A DNA stretch of 64,000 nt, from assembly GCF_026168105.1 (NCBI RefSeq), contig NZ_LBMW01000001.1:186001-250000 (forward strand), given 5' to 3'. The notes beneath the pieces were generated by a model, which saw only the letters and a program-made list of their open reading frames with translations, was not told where the DNA came from and did not search any database. Of this stretch, positions 54,122 through 63,105 are shown in pieces (the stretch's first letter is position 1; every line of letters begins with the position of its first letter). A program made the position numbers and the translations under genes. The DNA comes from Streptomyces hygroscopicus. GTDB lineage: Bacteria; Actinomycetota; Actinomycetes; Streptomycetales; Streptomycetaceae.

Positions 54122-54541
54122 TCAGTCGCAGGAGGGCTGGCTGCGATCCGCGTGCTCCTGCTCGGCCAGGCGAAGCTTCGCCTCGGACCAGCTGATCGGG
54201 AGCTCCTCGGCGGGTACTTCCCAGAAGGTGAAGGCCGATCGCCGCATGGTGGGGCGCAGCCCCGTCATGATCGTCCGATGGGGCTCGGCTTTCGCGTACG
54301 CGTGCAGGGCCTGCCCGTCCTCCCAGGCCGACAGGGTCCAGAAGGTCCGCTTGAGCGGTTCGGCGATCAGAGAGGCACCGACGGCGCCCCGCGCCGTGCG
54401 CACCTGCCTCCAAGCGGCAAGGGATTTCAGGAAGAAACGCGGGACGTCCCTGAGGGAGCGGACCTCGAGCCGCGATGCCATGATCAGCACCCGGGTGTCC
54501 GGCTGAGGGGGATGCGGGGTGGTCCAGGGCAAAGTGGGCAC
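54122..54541 (-). CDS. DUF3291/spheroidene-monooxygenase-like protein
   Basis: A 139-aa protein; the GTG at 54541 follows GGAAGG at 8 nt and gives the N-terminus VPTLPWTTPHPPQPDTRVLI usual for this family. The core MASRLEVRSLRDVPRFFLKS, then TFWTLSAWEDGQALHAYAKA and MRRSAFTFWEVP, matches actinobacterial ferredoxin-like dimeric alpha/beta-barrel proteins annotated as DUF3291 or antibiotic biosynthesis monooxygenase-like. First gene of the exporter operon. Function unknown; often co-regulated with efflux pumps. Confidence 0.8.
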   Translation of the reverse strand: MPTLPWTTPHPPQPDTRVLIMASRLEVRSLRDVPRFFLKSLAAWRQVRTARGAVGASLIAEPLKRTFWTLSAWEDGQALHAYAKAEPHRTIMTGLRPTMRRSAFTFWEVPAEELPISWSEAKLRLAEQEHADRSQPSCD

Positions 54542-54622
54542 AACTGCGGCCTTCCTCCGAGTATGAGATGTGCGCTGCCACAGGACGTCGCTGATCACCG
54601 CCGCGGCGCCCCAAGATTGGAG

Positions 54623-54653
54623 AGTTCCACTATCCAGCATAGATAGTGGAACT
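54623..54653. promoter_or_regulatory. MerR-type operator between divergent genes
   Basis: A perfect inverted repeat with 12-bp arms AGTTCCACTATC / GATAGTGGAACT and a 7-bp spacer, 30 bp before the MerR ATG and 82 bp before the DUF3291 GTG. The size and symmetry fit a MerR dimer site controlling both directions. Confidence 0.8.
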
Positions 54654-54682
54654 ATCGAATTGCCAGTGAGGAAGCGAACCTG

Positions 54683-55300
54683 ATGCGAATCTCCGAGCTC
54701 AGTCGGCGCAGCGGAGTGTCCGTGGCCACGATCAAGTACTACATCCGGGAAGGGCTGTTGCCGACCGGCAGGCCGACGGCGGCCACCCAGGCCGAGTACG
54801 ACGATCAGCACCTGCGGCGGCTGCGGCTGATACGCGCGCTGATCGGTGTGCGCGGACTGTCAGTGAACGCCACACGGGACGTCCTGGAGGCACTGTCGCA
54901 AGAGCAGGCCGACACCCACCGCATCCTCGGGCTCGCGCTCGGCGCGAGCCGGCTCGCGGAGGAGACCGCCCAGGAGCACCGGCAGCTGGCTGAAGTCGAC
55001 ACGCTGATCGAGGAGATGGGCTGGCGTGTGCACAGCAACGCGTCGGCACGGACCGCACTCGCCGACACGCTGGCGACCCTGGACGATCTCGGAGTGCCGC
55101 TGGACTGGGGGGCGTTGCTCCGGTACGCCAAGCTTGCGGAGCAGACCGCCGGAGTGGACCTGGATCAACTGGAGGGTGCCGAAGATCTGCTGGAGGCTGC
55201 GGAGCGCGCCGTGCTGCTTACCACGCTGCTCGAGCCTGCCCTGTTGGCGCTGCGTAAGCTCGCCCAGGAGCACGAGTCCGCCCGGCGCCACAACATCTGA
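54683..55300 (+). CDS. MerR-family transcriptional regulator
   Basis: A 205-aa protein: N-terminal MerR winged helix (MRISELSRRSGVSVATIKYY, IREGLLPTGRPTAATQAEYD), a dimerisation coiled coil, and a 110-residue C-terminal ligand-binding region without metal-binding cysteines, so probably a small-molecule sensor. Divergent from the DUF3291-MFS operon with an inverted repeat between. Likely regulates that operon and itself. Confidence 0.9.
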   Translation: MRISELSRRSGVSVATIKYYIREGLLPTGRPTAATQAEYDDQHLRRLRLIRALIGVRGLSVNATRDVLEALSQEQADTHRILGLALGASRLAEETAQEHRQLAEVDTLIEEMGWRVHSNASARTALADTLATLDDLGVPLDWGALLRYAKLAEQTAGVDLDQLEGAEDLLEAAERAVLLTTLLEPALLALRKLAQEHESARRHNI

Positions 55301-55361
55301 GACCCTGCCGTGTGTTCCGCCCCGGGCGGAACACACAACGCAGCGAGCTGGGATTCGTCGG

Positions 55362-56189
55362 TCAGCACGGCCCGTTGCCAGGGCCGCCGAGGTGGAAGGA
55401 TGTCGGAGTCACCGAACCGGAGTCGTACAGCTCCGGGCTCGTCTCGGTGACCGTCAGTTGGGAGGGATCGGCAGAGTCAAGGAGCTGGAAGGTGCTGATC
55501 CAGCTGGAACCCGATGCGCTGCCGTCAACGCCGTCCCCCATGGCCTCGCAGGTCACTCCGGTGGCGTGGGCGACCTCGCCGAACGCGCTGATGGTCTGTC
55601 CTCGTGTGAAGGTGCCGCCCCAGAGCGAACCGGGGAAGTAGCCGACGGCCTGCCGGTTGTAGAAGACCCACCAGTCGCCCGCCAGGTATTCGATGGCGTA
55701 CTGGGCGGACCTCCCCGTCCGGACGGCCATGCCGGGCCTGACGCTGCGGGAGAGCCGCACGAAGCCGCAGCCGTTGTAGCAGCTCTCCTGACCGTCGACC
55801 CAGTGATAGACGAACAGGTGCGGGCGCAGGTCGCCGTTGAGGCCGAGGTCGACGGTCCAGCCGATCTCCACCGTGGACTTCTGGTCGCTGGACTGGACAG
55901 CCAGCTCCTGCAGGGAGTGCGACTCGATGTCGCCGGGGTACAGCTGCGGCGAGGCCTGGAACATCTGGATCGAGGCGCCTCCGGCGTCGGTCTTCTGACG
56001 GCCGGTCACATAGTCGAAGCAGGAGCCGTACCAGCAGATCGGACCGTATCCCGCGGACGCGGAAGCCGACGGGACGACAGGCGGAAGCGGGCCGGTTGGC
56101 GCCGTGGGAGCCACGCCGAGGAGACCGAACAGGATCGGAAGAGTGGCGGCGGTGCGGGCGATCGAGTGCCGTATGCGCATGGGGGGCAT
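55362..56189 (-). CDS. Secreted neprosin-like protein
   Basis: A 275-aa protein with a signal peptide (MRIRHSIARTAATLPILFGL, then Pro/Ala-rich to ASASAGYG). The body matches the neprosin/DUF239 family: TVEIGWTVDLGLNGDLRPHL, FVYHWVDGQESCYNGCGFV, WWVFYNRQAVGYFPGSLW. Neprosins are glutamic peptidases that cut after proline in plants; bacterial members are secreted and little studied. The Glu in VEIGW is one candidate catalytic residue. Start at 56189 or 56180 is uncertain. Single gene convergent with the MerR gene. Confidence 0.8.
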   Translation of the reverse strand: MPPMRIRHSIARTAATLPILFGLLGVAPTAPTGPLPPVVPSASASAGYGPICWYGSCFDYVTGRQKTDAGGASIQMFQASPQLYPGDIESHSLQELAVQSSDQKSTVEIGWTVDLGLNGDLRPHLFVYHWVDGQESCYNGCGFVRLSRSVRPGMAVRTGRSAQYAIEYLAGDWWVFYNRQAVGYFPGSLWGGTFTRGQTISAFGEVAHATGVTCEAMGDGVDGSASGSSWISTFQLLDSADPSQLTVTETSPELYDSGSVTPTSFHLGGPGNGPC

Positions 56190-56436
56190 CCGTTTCAGCG
56201 AGGGCGGCTGGCACGTCCGACTTGGAACTCGAGCCTGAGTTAAGGGCAGAGTTAAGCTCGCTTACGTAAACGATTAAACTAGCGGCAGGAGCCAGATGAG
56301 CGCAACACCCCGTGCTGGGAAGGAAGTTGGCCGGGGTGCGCACGCGTCGGGTGCCCCTGCGGACCCACACCCCCAACGACGCGACGGCCCGCCGAGAACC
56401 GGTGGGCCGTCGGGTGGAAACCGCTGAAGGCGGCTG
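56190..56436. other. Promoter region of the neprosin-like gene
   Basis: About 250 bp with an AT-richer core around 56240-56285. No gene seen. Confidence 0.35.
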
Positions 56437-56571
56437 CTACGTGACGTCGAACTGTTTCAGCACGCGCCGGGCGGCTGCGAAGAGCATGCCGACGTTGACA
56501 GCGCTACGAGCCACGGCGACGGTGACGAGGTCTTCGTTCCCCGGGCTGACCATGAACAGGTGCACCAGGTT
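56437..56571 (-). pseudogene. C-terminal fragment of an unknown gene
   Basis: The frame reads LVHLFMVSPGNEDLVTVAVA, then VGMLFAAARRVLKQFDVT and a TAG stop. It has a faint roadblock/LC7-like look. Upstream the frame meets a stop within 15 codons and there is no start signal, so it is a relic. Confidence 0.35.
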
Positions 56572-56740
56572 TGTGGGGTGTGGGCGCCACGCAGCTCAAA
56601 GCCCTCTGACCCACCGTGGCGCCATCCCGTTGAGGGATGTCAGTAATGCCACTGGGAGAGGGCGTGGTGACCCGCGTCGAAGGTCACCGGCGAACGCCGC
56701 ATCGTCCGCGCGGCCACGGAACACTGGCCGGAGGCCGACG

Positions 56741-58816
56741 TCAGCCGGTGACGCTGGTCGCGCCGGTCTCGATGTGACCGGTGGCCCTGCGGCTCCAGCT
56801 GGAGTCGGAACTGACGGTCACGGTGAAGTCGTACCACCCGTTCTGGTGGGCCACGGCATTGAAGTGGTCCGAGACCGTCGCCCCGGGCGCCACCTGGTAG
56901 GTCCAGGGGCCGTCGGCGCGGTAGTTGGTGGAGGTGATGGTGAAGGTGACGGTGCTGGAACCGGTGTTGGTCATCTTGAACCAGGCCGCCTCCTTGCCCG
57001 TGTCCGGAGCCGGCGCGTAGTAGGTCGTCGCCTCGCAGCTCTTGCCGGCAGTGGTCGCATTGCCGGTGAACCGGCGCAGGAAGCGGTTGGGGCCCAGCAC
57101 GGTCAGGTCGTACTGGCCGTCACCGTAGTTGGCACCGATGTTGAAGAAGTCGCTGGTGCCGCCGTCGGTGCCCGTGGTGGAGTCGTGGGGGGCAACGGTG
57201 TACTGCCACGGGCCACCGCTCCGGTACGCGTTGGCGTAGATCGAATAGTGGGCGTGGGCGGTCGCCTGCGGACCCTGGTTGGCCATGTCGATCCAGAGCA
57301 GGATCTGGTTGTTGGCGTCGTACTCGATCCGGTCCACCCAGGCGTTCGGTTGGTACGGCAGTGCGCGCGCGGGCTTCGTCCCGGACTCCTGTGTCGGCAT
57401 GGAGTTCGTGCCGGGGCTGGGGTTGATCATGGAATTGGCGGTGGCCTGGCTGATGGTGGCGCTGGTGTCGGGCAGTGAGGGCAGTCCGTAGACAGGATTG
57501 GCGAAGTCGAAGGCGTCGGTGAGGTCACCGCAGACCTGGCGGCGCCAGGTGGATATGTTGTGGCAGACGGCCGGGGTGCCGAGAGCGGCAGTCCAGGTCT
57601 CGAGGAAGCGCAGGACGGAGGTGTGGTCGTAGACCTGCGAGTCGACCCAGCCGCCCCGGGTCCACGGAGATACGACGACCATCGGGACGCGGAAGCCGAG
57701 GCCGAGGCCGAGGCCGGTGCCCGAGTAGGACTCCGCCGCGGTGCCCGACGGCGCGACCGGCGGCGGAACGTGGTCGAAGAAGCCGTCGTTCTCGTCGTAG
57801 TTGAGGAACAGGACGGTCGAGTCGAACACCTCCTGGTTGGCGGCCAGTGCCTGGATGACCAGGTTCACGAAGTGTGCACCGTTCTCCGGCGGTCCGTCCG
57901 GGTGCTCGGAGAAGAGCTGATTGGCCACGACCCAGGAGACCTGCGGCAGCGTGCCGTTCAGTGAATCGTTCTTGATGGCGGCGGCGATGTCGTCGGGGGT
58001 GGACCCGGTGGATGAGGGGACCGAAGCCATCCCGTTCTGGTGGAGCGGGCTCGACGCGGGGGCGTTGGTGAACTGGGTGAAGTAGGCGAGGGCGTTGTCG
58101 CCGTAGTTGTCGTCGGCGTTCTGGTAGACCTTCCAGGTCACGCCCGCGTTCTGCAGGGCCTCGGCGTAGGTCCCCCAGGACAGCCCGGACTCGGAACCGC
58201 CGTCGTAGGCGGGGCCGCCGGCGGTGCCGGAGGGGTCGATCCAACCCGACCACAGATAGGTGCGGTTGGGGCCGGTGGCGGACAGGATCGAGCAGTGGTA
58301 GGCGTCGCAGATGGTGTAGGCGTCGGCGAGCGCGTAGTGGAACGGGATGTCCGAGCGGTTCATGAAGCCGAGCGTCCGTACCGACCCCTTCGCGGACACC
58401 CAGTTGTCCATCTTCCCGTTGTTCCACGCCTTGTGCTGGGTGGACCAGGAGTGGTCGAGCGAGCCGTCGCACTGGGCCAGCTGCTCACCACTCACACCCC
58501 ACCACCAGGTCTTGGTCGCGCTGAGCTGCCAGGGGTACTGTCTGCCGCTGCCGTTGGGCTGGTCGAAGACACTGTGCCCGCCCGCCAGTTGGATGGTGGC
58601 GCGGTCACCGAAGCCCCGCACGCCCTTGAGGCTGCCGAAGTAGTGGTCGAAGCTGCGGTTCTCCTGCATCAGCACCACGACGTGCTTGACGTCGGTGATC
58701 GTGCCGGTGGTCGCGGCCGATGCGCGGGAGGCGGTGCCGGGCAGGGTGTCCAGGCCCAGGGCCGCGCCGAACGCGGCGGCGGATCCCAGGAAGGTGCGGC
58801 GGGTGACGGGCGCCAC
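56741..58816 (-). CDS. Secreted phosphocholine-type phospholipase C (Tat-exported)
   Basis: A 691-aa enzyme. The GTG at 58816 follows GGAGG at 6 nt and starts a Tat signal (VTRRTFLGSAAAFGAALGL). The phosphoesterase core shows HVVVLMQENRSFDHYFGSLK, YLWSGWIDPSG and LNYDENDGFFDHVPPP, with metal and catalytic residues of the PLC/acid-phosphatase AcpA family. Two C-terminal DUF756-type beta domains follow (HYSIYANAYRSGGPWQYTV; ITSTNYRADGPWTYQVAPG). Family role: hydrolysis of phosphatidylcholine or related lipids outside the cell. Next to a second, unrelated phospholipase-type gene. Confidence 0.93.
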   Translation of the reverse strand: MAPVTRRTFLGSAAAFGAALGLDTLPGTASRASAATTGTITDVKHVVVLMQENRSFDHYFGSLKGVRGFGDRATIQLAGGHSVFDQPNGSGRQYPWQLSATKTWWWGVSGEQLAQCDGSLDHSWSTQHKAWNNGKMDNWVSAKGSVRTLGFMNRSDIPFHYALADAYTICDAYHCSILSATGPNRTYLWSGWIDPSGTAGGPAYDGGSESGLSWGTYAEALQNAGVTWKVYQNADDNYGDNALAYFTQFTNAPASSPLHQNGMASVPSSTGSTPDDIAAAIKNDSLNGTLPQVSWVVANQLFSEHPDGPPENGAHFVNLVIQALAANQEVFDSTVLFLNYDENDGFFDHVPPPVAPSGTAAESYSGTGLGLGLGFRVPMVVVSPWTRGGWVDSQVYDHTSVLRFLETWTAALGTPAVCHNISTWRRQVCGDLTDAFDFANPVYGLPSLPDTSATISQATANSMINPSPGTNSMPTQESGTKPARALPYQPNAWVDRIEYDANNQILLWIDMANQGPQATAHAHYSIYANAYRSGGPWQYTVAPHDSTTGTDGGTSDFFNIGANYGDGQYDLTVLGPNRFLRRFTGNATTAGKSCEATTYYAPAPDTGKEAAWFKMTNTGSSTVTFTITSTNYRADGPWTYQVAPGATVSDHFNAVAHQNGWYDFTVTVSSDSSWSRRATGHIETGATSVTG

Positions 58817-59152
58817 GTGAGGCCTCCGAAGCGGGGTTGGAAGGGAGAAAGTGGTGAGGTGCGAGTCCGGTCCCCGGACTGTCGGGCTTCCAAGTGACAA
58901 CTGGCCAGTAACAAAGTGGCAGCGCGATGAAACGGATCGAACATCTGGACTGGACTCGTTACCGTGCTGCAACCTTCGCCGCTCGGCGCACTCTTGCGTG
59001 CGGCTGCAACGGACGTGTCGGCGCGTCAGCTCCGTCAAGCTCCCGCGGGGGAGCGAGCCTCGACAGGGTCTGAGGCATGCCCATGACAGCATTGGGGGCT
59101 GCGGTGGTCCATGGCGTGACGCGGTTTCGGGCCCGGTACCGGTCCCAGCGTT
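58817..59152. other. Gap between two phospholipase genes
   Basis: About 335 bp. It must carry the promoter of the phospholipase C gene; no gene or clear hairpin seen. Confidence 0.35.
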
Positions 59153-60259
59153 TCAGCAGTTGCGGGGCCAGACGGTGAACACACCGGGCACGTCGGTCCA
59201 ATCGAAGGTGGTCGCGCTCGAGTGGTTCTCCTCAGCGAGGTACCTGACCCGCTCCGTGGCCGCGGCGGGGTCCGGATTGGTGTCGTCCAGAGCCGGAGCC
59301 ACGCTCTCTGCGGCGGTCTGGGCGGTCAGGTAGTGGTTCGCGCAGTACCAGGACATGTCCCAGCTCATCCAGCTGGTGGCCTGGGCATCGAACATGACGA
59401 ACCACGGGCGCAGCGAGGGGTCGTAGATGTCGCGGGGATCGCCGCCGCCCGAACCCGGATGCATGTCCGGCCACATCATGGCCTGGTCGAGCCTTCCCTC
59501 GGCCGCAAGATCCCGTACGTGTTCCGCGTACTCCTGTGCGGTGGAGAGGTTGTCCAACTGGTAACCCGCCAGCCGATTCTCGATCATACCGGTGATCGGG
59601 TAGAGGACGAACTTGCCGCGCAACTCCTTCCAGGTCGGCCAGGCGTCGGCCTTGGCGGCCGCGTCGAGGTCGGGATATCTCCCGGCCAGCATGTCGCTGG
59701 GTTTGAAGACCTTGTCCGCGCCGAGGTGCTTCCTGATCAGCTGGTCGAGCTCCGTCGGCCCCATGCCCGCGTTGCTGCGGAAGCCCCACTTCAGCTCCAG
59801 CTTGATGTAGATCGGGTCGTGGCCGGGGTGGCTGTCGCTCCAGTCCTTGAGATTGTCCAGGCAGGTGCGCAGGCTGCCGTTGCGTACCGTCGTGGTGAGG
59901 GTTCCGGAACCGATGGAGTAGGTGCAGTTGTTCTCGTTGAACAGCGGGTCCGCATGACTGACGACCCATCCGCCGTCCCCGCCGTAGGTGCTGTAGACGT
60001 CGAGCTCGAGGAGGTGCGCTCCCTTGTCGAGTTCCTTCGTCAGCCGGTTGGACTTGCTCTGCTCGTAGGCGTTGTGCAGACCGGGGACCGCGATGTGAGC
60101 CAGCCGCATGTCATCGAAGCCGCTGCCGGTTCCCTTCGGTGACGCTGCGTGGACCGGGGCCGAGGAGAGCAAGGGCATGGCCGCGGTGAACAGCAGCGCC
60201 GCGCCCAGGATCCGGGTCCTGCGGAGCGCATGTCTCAGATCGGCATTACGCACGGGCAT
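59153..60259 (-). CDS. Secreted PI-PLC-like phosphodiesterase
   Basis: A 368-aa protein; the ATG at 60259 has GAGGAG 5 nt upstream. Signal peptide through APVHAASP. The TIM-barrel PI-PLC-like (Ca2+-dependent phosphoinositide phospholipase C) family shows AHIAVPGLHNAYEQS (first His), HLLELDVYST and VVSHADPLFNENN (second His region), then YIKLELKWGF. Family members act on phosphatidylinositol or similar phosphodiesters. Same strand as the phospholipase C gene, but with a 335-bp gap. Confidence 0.88.
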   Translation of the reverse strand: MPVRNADLRHALRRTRILGAALLFTAAMPLLSSAPVHAASPKGTGSGFDDMRLAHIAVPGLHNAYEQSKSNRLTKELDKGAHLLELDVYSTYGGDGGWVVSHADPLFNENNCTYSIGSGTLTTTVRNGSLRTCLDNLKDWSDSHPGHDPIYIKLELKWGFRSNAGMGPTELDQLIRKHLGADKVFKPSDMLAGRYPDLDAAAKADAWPTWKELRGKFVLYPITGMIENRLAGYQLDNLSTAQEYAEHVRDLAAEGRLDQAMMWPDMHPGSGGGDPRDIYDPSLRPWFVMFDAQATSWMSWDMSWYCANHYLTAQTAAESVAPALDDTNPDPAAATERVRYLAEENHSSATTFDWTDVPGVFTVWPRNC

Positions 60260-60710
60260 CGGAACTCCTCGGGTCGGGCGGCGACTTGCGAGGCACGGCT
60301 CACGCACAGGGGCACTGCTTCGAGTGAGGGTCTGCCCGGGGCATGGCACGTGCAGGGCGTGCTACACAACTGTGCTGGCGGAGCTGCGATCTCACGGTGC
60401 GCAGTGGAGCGCAGTGGAGCGGCCTCTTCTGCCCGAGTAGGGCGTTGCTGACGAGCCCGAGCGGGACTGTAGCGTCGCCTGGCCGTCGGCGCTACCACTC
60501 GGTAAGAGTCAGTCGGGACGCGCATCAGGGGTCGGGGGACCCATGAGGAGTTGGGGCACGCATGATCCAGGGATGGGGAGAGCTACGCGCATCAGCGGGG
60601 CGGGGTCGCTTGGCGTATGCCCGCAACGGGCGTACGGCGGTGCGAACTTGATCAGGACCGGCGAGGATTGTGGTGGCCCAACACGTACTCCAAGGAAAAA
60701 CGGCCCAACA
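60260..60710. other. Gap without recognised genes
   Basis: About 450 bp upstream of the PI-PLC-like gene and downstream of the XRE gene. A weak 9-bp hairpin lies at 60469-60495. Nothing else supported. Confidence 0.35.
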
Positions 60711-61520
60711 CTAGCCGACCGTGCCCGCCACCGAGTAGGTGACCAGGGTCTGATCGGGACTGTCCGCGAGTTGAAGCACGACATGGCTGTAGTCGAGCGG
60801 TCCGAGCGTCGGATGGCGCAGCCTCTTCACGCCGTTGCCCACCGCCACGACGTCGTGCCGCGGCCACCACTGCCGGACCTCCTCGCTGCGCCGCTTCAGC
60901 TCCCTGATCAGTGCCGCGAATCCGGGATCGTCCGGGTGCCCGGCCGCTGCAAGTCGGAACCTGCCGAGCATGGCCCGGGCCTCCGGCTCCCATTCGAGAT
61001 ACACCTGCCGGGCGCGAGGCGCCGTGAACATCCAGCGCACGAGGTTGCGCTCGTCGGCAGGCAACGCGTCCCAGTCGGCAAACAGCTCACGCGCAGCAGG
61101 GTTCGAGGCCAGCACGTCCCAGCGACGCCCTTTGACGAACGTCGGGAACGGCTCGAGCCGCTGCACCAGGGAGTCGACCTCGGGATCAATCCACTCGGCC
61201 GGTACCGCAGCGGCACCGGCGCCTGACGAGCCCTCGCCGCCACGTGCCAGCACCCGCAGGTACTGCCGTTCGGCGTCGGACATTCGCAGCGCGCCGGCCA
61301 GGGCGTCCAGCACCTGCTCCGAGGGCCGCACCGGACGGCCCTGCTCGAGGAATGTGTAGTACGTGGTGGACACGTTGGCCAGCAACGCGACCTCCTCGCG
61401 GCGCAGTCCCGCGGTGCGCCGACGCTGTCCGGCGGGCAGACCGACGTCGCCGGGGCGGAGGCGCTCGCGCCGCGACCGGAGCAGCTGTCCCAGGGCATGC
61501 GAATCTCCCGTAACTGCCAT
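60711..61520 (-). CDS. XRE-family regulator with MmyB-like ligand domain
   Basis: A 269-aa protein from ATG 61520. Helix-turn-helix (GLRREEVALLANVSTTYYTF, LEQGRPVRPSEQVLDALAGAL) followed by an MmyB-like domain (FPTFVKGRRWDVLASNPAARELFADW, ERNLVRWMFTAPRARQVY, LDYSHVVLQL). Members in Streptomyces often bind fatty-acid-like ligands and repress a divergent gene. Here that gene is the dienelactone hydrolase; a GTAAC...GTTAC inverted repeat at 61549-61569 lies between them. Confidence 0.9.
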   Translation of the reverse strand: MAVTGDSHALGQLLRSRRERLRPGDVGLPAGQRRRTAGLRREEVALLANVSTTYYTFLEQGRPVRPSEQVLDALAGALRMSDAERQYLRVLARGGEGSSGAGAAAVPAEWIDPEVDSLVQRLEPFPTFVKGRRWDVLASNPAARELFADWDALPADERNLVRWMFTAPRARQVYLEWEPEARAMLGRFRLAAAGHPDDPGFAALIRELKRRSEEVRQWWPRHDVVAVGNGVKRLRHPTLGPLDYSHVVLQLADSPDQTLVTYSVAGTVG

Positions 61521-61597
61521 ACAGCGCAGCCTACTCATGCCAGTACCAGTAACGAGGTGCTCTGGTTACCGGTTTGGGGATCGTCCATGCTCGGCGC

Positions 61598-62332
61598 ATG
61601 ACGATCACCCGGAAGACCATCACCATCCCTGTTGCCGACGGGACCACCGTGCCTGCCTACCTGGCCCGTCCGGCCGGTCCCACCGCCCCGGTCGCAGTGG
61701 TCGTCGCGCACGAACTGTTCGCGGTGAACCCCGACATCCGCGGCGTGGCCGACGACCTGGCGGAGGCCGGGCATCTGGTCCTGGCGCCGGAGTTCTACCA
61801 CCGCCACGCCGATCCCGGCCACTGGCTCGAACGCACCGACGCCGGGCGCCAGGCGGGATTTGCCCTGCTGCACCAGCTGCACCGGGAGGAGGCTCTGGCC
61901 GACGTGGACGCCTGCCTGCGGTGGCTCGACTCGCAGCAAGGGATTCAGCGGACCGCGCTGATCGGCTTCAGCGCCGGTGGCCACCTGGCATATCTGGCAG
62001 CCTGTCAGCTGCCGATCAGCCGCACCGCGGTGCTGTACGGGGGCTGGCTGCCTACGAGCGACATCCCGATGAGCCGGCCCACACCCACGCTCGACCTGAC
62101 CCCCGGGATGAGCGGCCGGCTGCTCTACCTGGTCGGCGAGGACGACGCGCTGATCGACGCAGGCCATCGGGACCAGATCCGCGCAGCACTGGAGCAAGCC
62201 GACGTCGAGTACGACATGGTCACCTACCCCGGTGTCGCTCACGCGTTCTTCTGGCCCGGAACGACCGCCTTCGACCAGAAGGCCCGAGACGACGCCTGGA
62301 CCCGGATCCTGAGCCTGCTCGCCGGCCAGTAG
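61598..62332 (+). CDS. Dienelactone hydrolase family protein
   Basis: A 244-aa alpha/beta hydrolase from ATG 61598. Motifs: AHELFAVNPDIRGVADDLAE (conserved Glu), nucleophile elbow GFSAGGH (Ser where classical DLH has Cys), VGEDDALI (Asp) and GVAHAFF (His). Divergent from the XRE/MmyB regulator, its probable repressor. Substrate unknown. Confidence 0.88.
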   Translation: MTITRKTITIPVADGTTVPAYLARPAGPTAPVAVVVAHELFAVNPDIRGVADDLAEAGHLVLAPEFYHRHADPGHWLERTDAGRQAGFALLHQLHREEALADVDACLRWLDSQQGIQRTALIGFSAGGHLAYLAACQLPISRTAVLYGGWLPTSDIPMSRPTPTLDLTPGMSGRLLYLVGEDDALIDAGHRDQIRAALEQADVEYDMVTYPGVAHAFFWPGTTAFDQKARDDAWTRILSLLAGQ

Positions 62333-62381
62333 TACTTCGTCAGGTCTTCCGATCTTGCATGCTCAGCGAGATGTTGCTGGT

Positions 62382-62576
62382 ATGAGGCTTGGGGAGGTGG
62401 AACGGCTCCGGGGTGAGTCATCGGAGTTCGTTGCCGACGTGTTCGCCTCGCTGCCACGGCGGGACCAGCGCGGCTGGGGCCGGTGTTATCTGCGGGGTCC
62501 GATGCTGGACACCACGAAGCCCGGCTGCCGGGGAGCACCCGCCAGCATCACCAACCACAGGCGGAAGCACCACTAG
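62382..62576 (+). pseudogene. N-terminal fragment of an IS701-family transposase
   Basis: The frame MRLGEVERLRGESSEFVADV, then FASLPRRDQRGWGRCYLRGPMLD, matches the N-terminus of Streptomyces IS701-type DDE transposases. It then runs into unrelated residues and a stop after 64 codons; a full enzyme is about 400 aa. Confidence 0.8.
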
Positions 62577-62593
62577 AAGAGGGAGGGCTGACC

Positions 62594-62812
62594 GTGACGC
62601 AGCGACAGGCCCTTGAGCAGTCCATCCGGGCTCTCGGCGGTACGTGGGACACGTGGCGGGCGGTCACCGCGCTTCGGGACGCCGGGTACGGCGAGGGGGA
62701 TCGCCGGCAGCAGGAGAAGCGCGCTCGCCAGGTGCTACGGGACATCGCCGAGACCGGACTCATCGTGAAGACCGACCCGGACAGCGCCACATACCGCGTC
62801 GCCGAACAGTAG
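62594..62812 (+). CDS. Small winged-helix-like hypothetical protein
   Basis: A 72-aa protein from GTG 62594 with GGAGG 7 nt upstream. The sequence (TWDTWRAVTALRDAGYGEGD, ARQVLRDIAETGLIVKTDPD) looks like a small winged helix. It is followed by a clear terminator, so it is probably a real monocistronic gene. Function unknown. Confidence 0.65.
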   Translation: MTQRQALEQSIRALGGTWDTWRAVTALRDAGYGEGDRRQQEKRARQVLRDIAETGLIVKTDPDSATYRVAEQ

Positions 62813-62823
62813 GCACAACGGAT

Positions 62824-62865
62824 CGCCCCGCTCCCCCACCGCGTGATGCGGCGAGGAGCGGGGCG
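62824..62865 (+). terminator. Hairpin terminator
   Basis: 11-bp perfect arms (62824-62834, 62855-62865) with a 20-nt loop, 12 bp past the stop of the small winged-helix gene. Confidence 0.75.
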
Positions 62866-63105
62866 TCGTGTGGTGTCAGTCGGTGCGACGTCCGGTGAGG
62901 TCGGCCCTCGGTGGGCTACGAGGGCGCTTGGGTGAGCGGGAGGAGGCGGGCGAGTGCCTGCTGGCAGTTCGCCGCAGTCCGAGCCGCCGCCTCCTGTCGG
63001 CTGCCAGGGTGGGATACGATCCGTGCCGTCTGGGCTGACGCGCTGGCTTGTGATGAAGGCCCCGCCGTCTCCCAAGGTGCTGCGCACCGCGCATGAGATC
63101 CCCTC

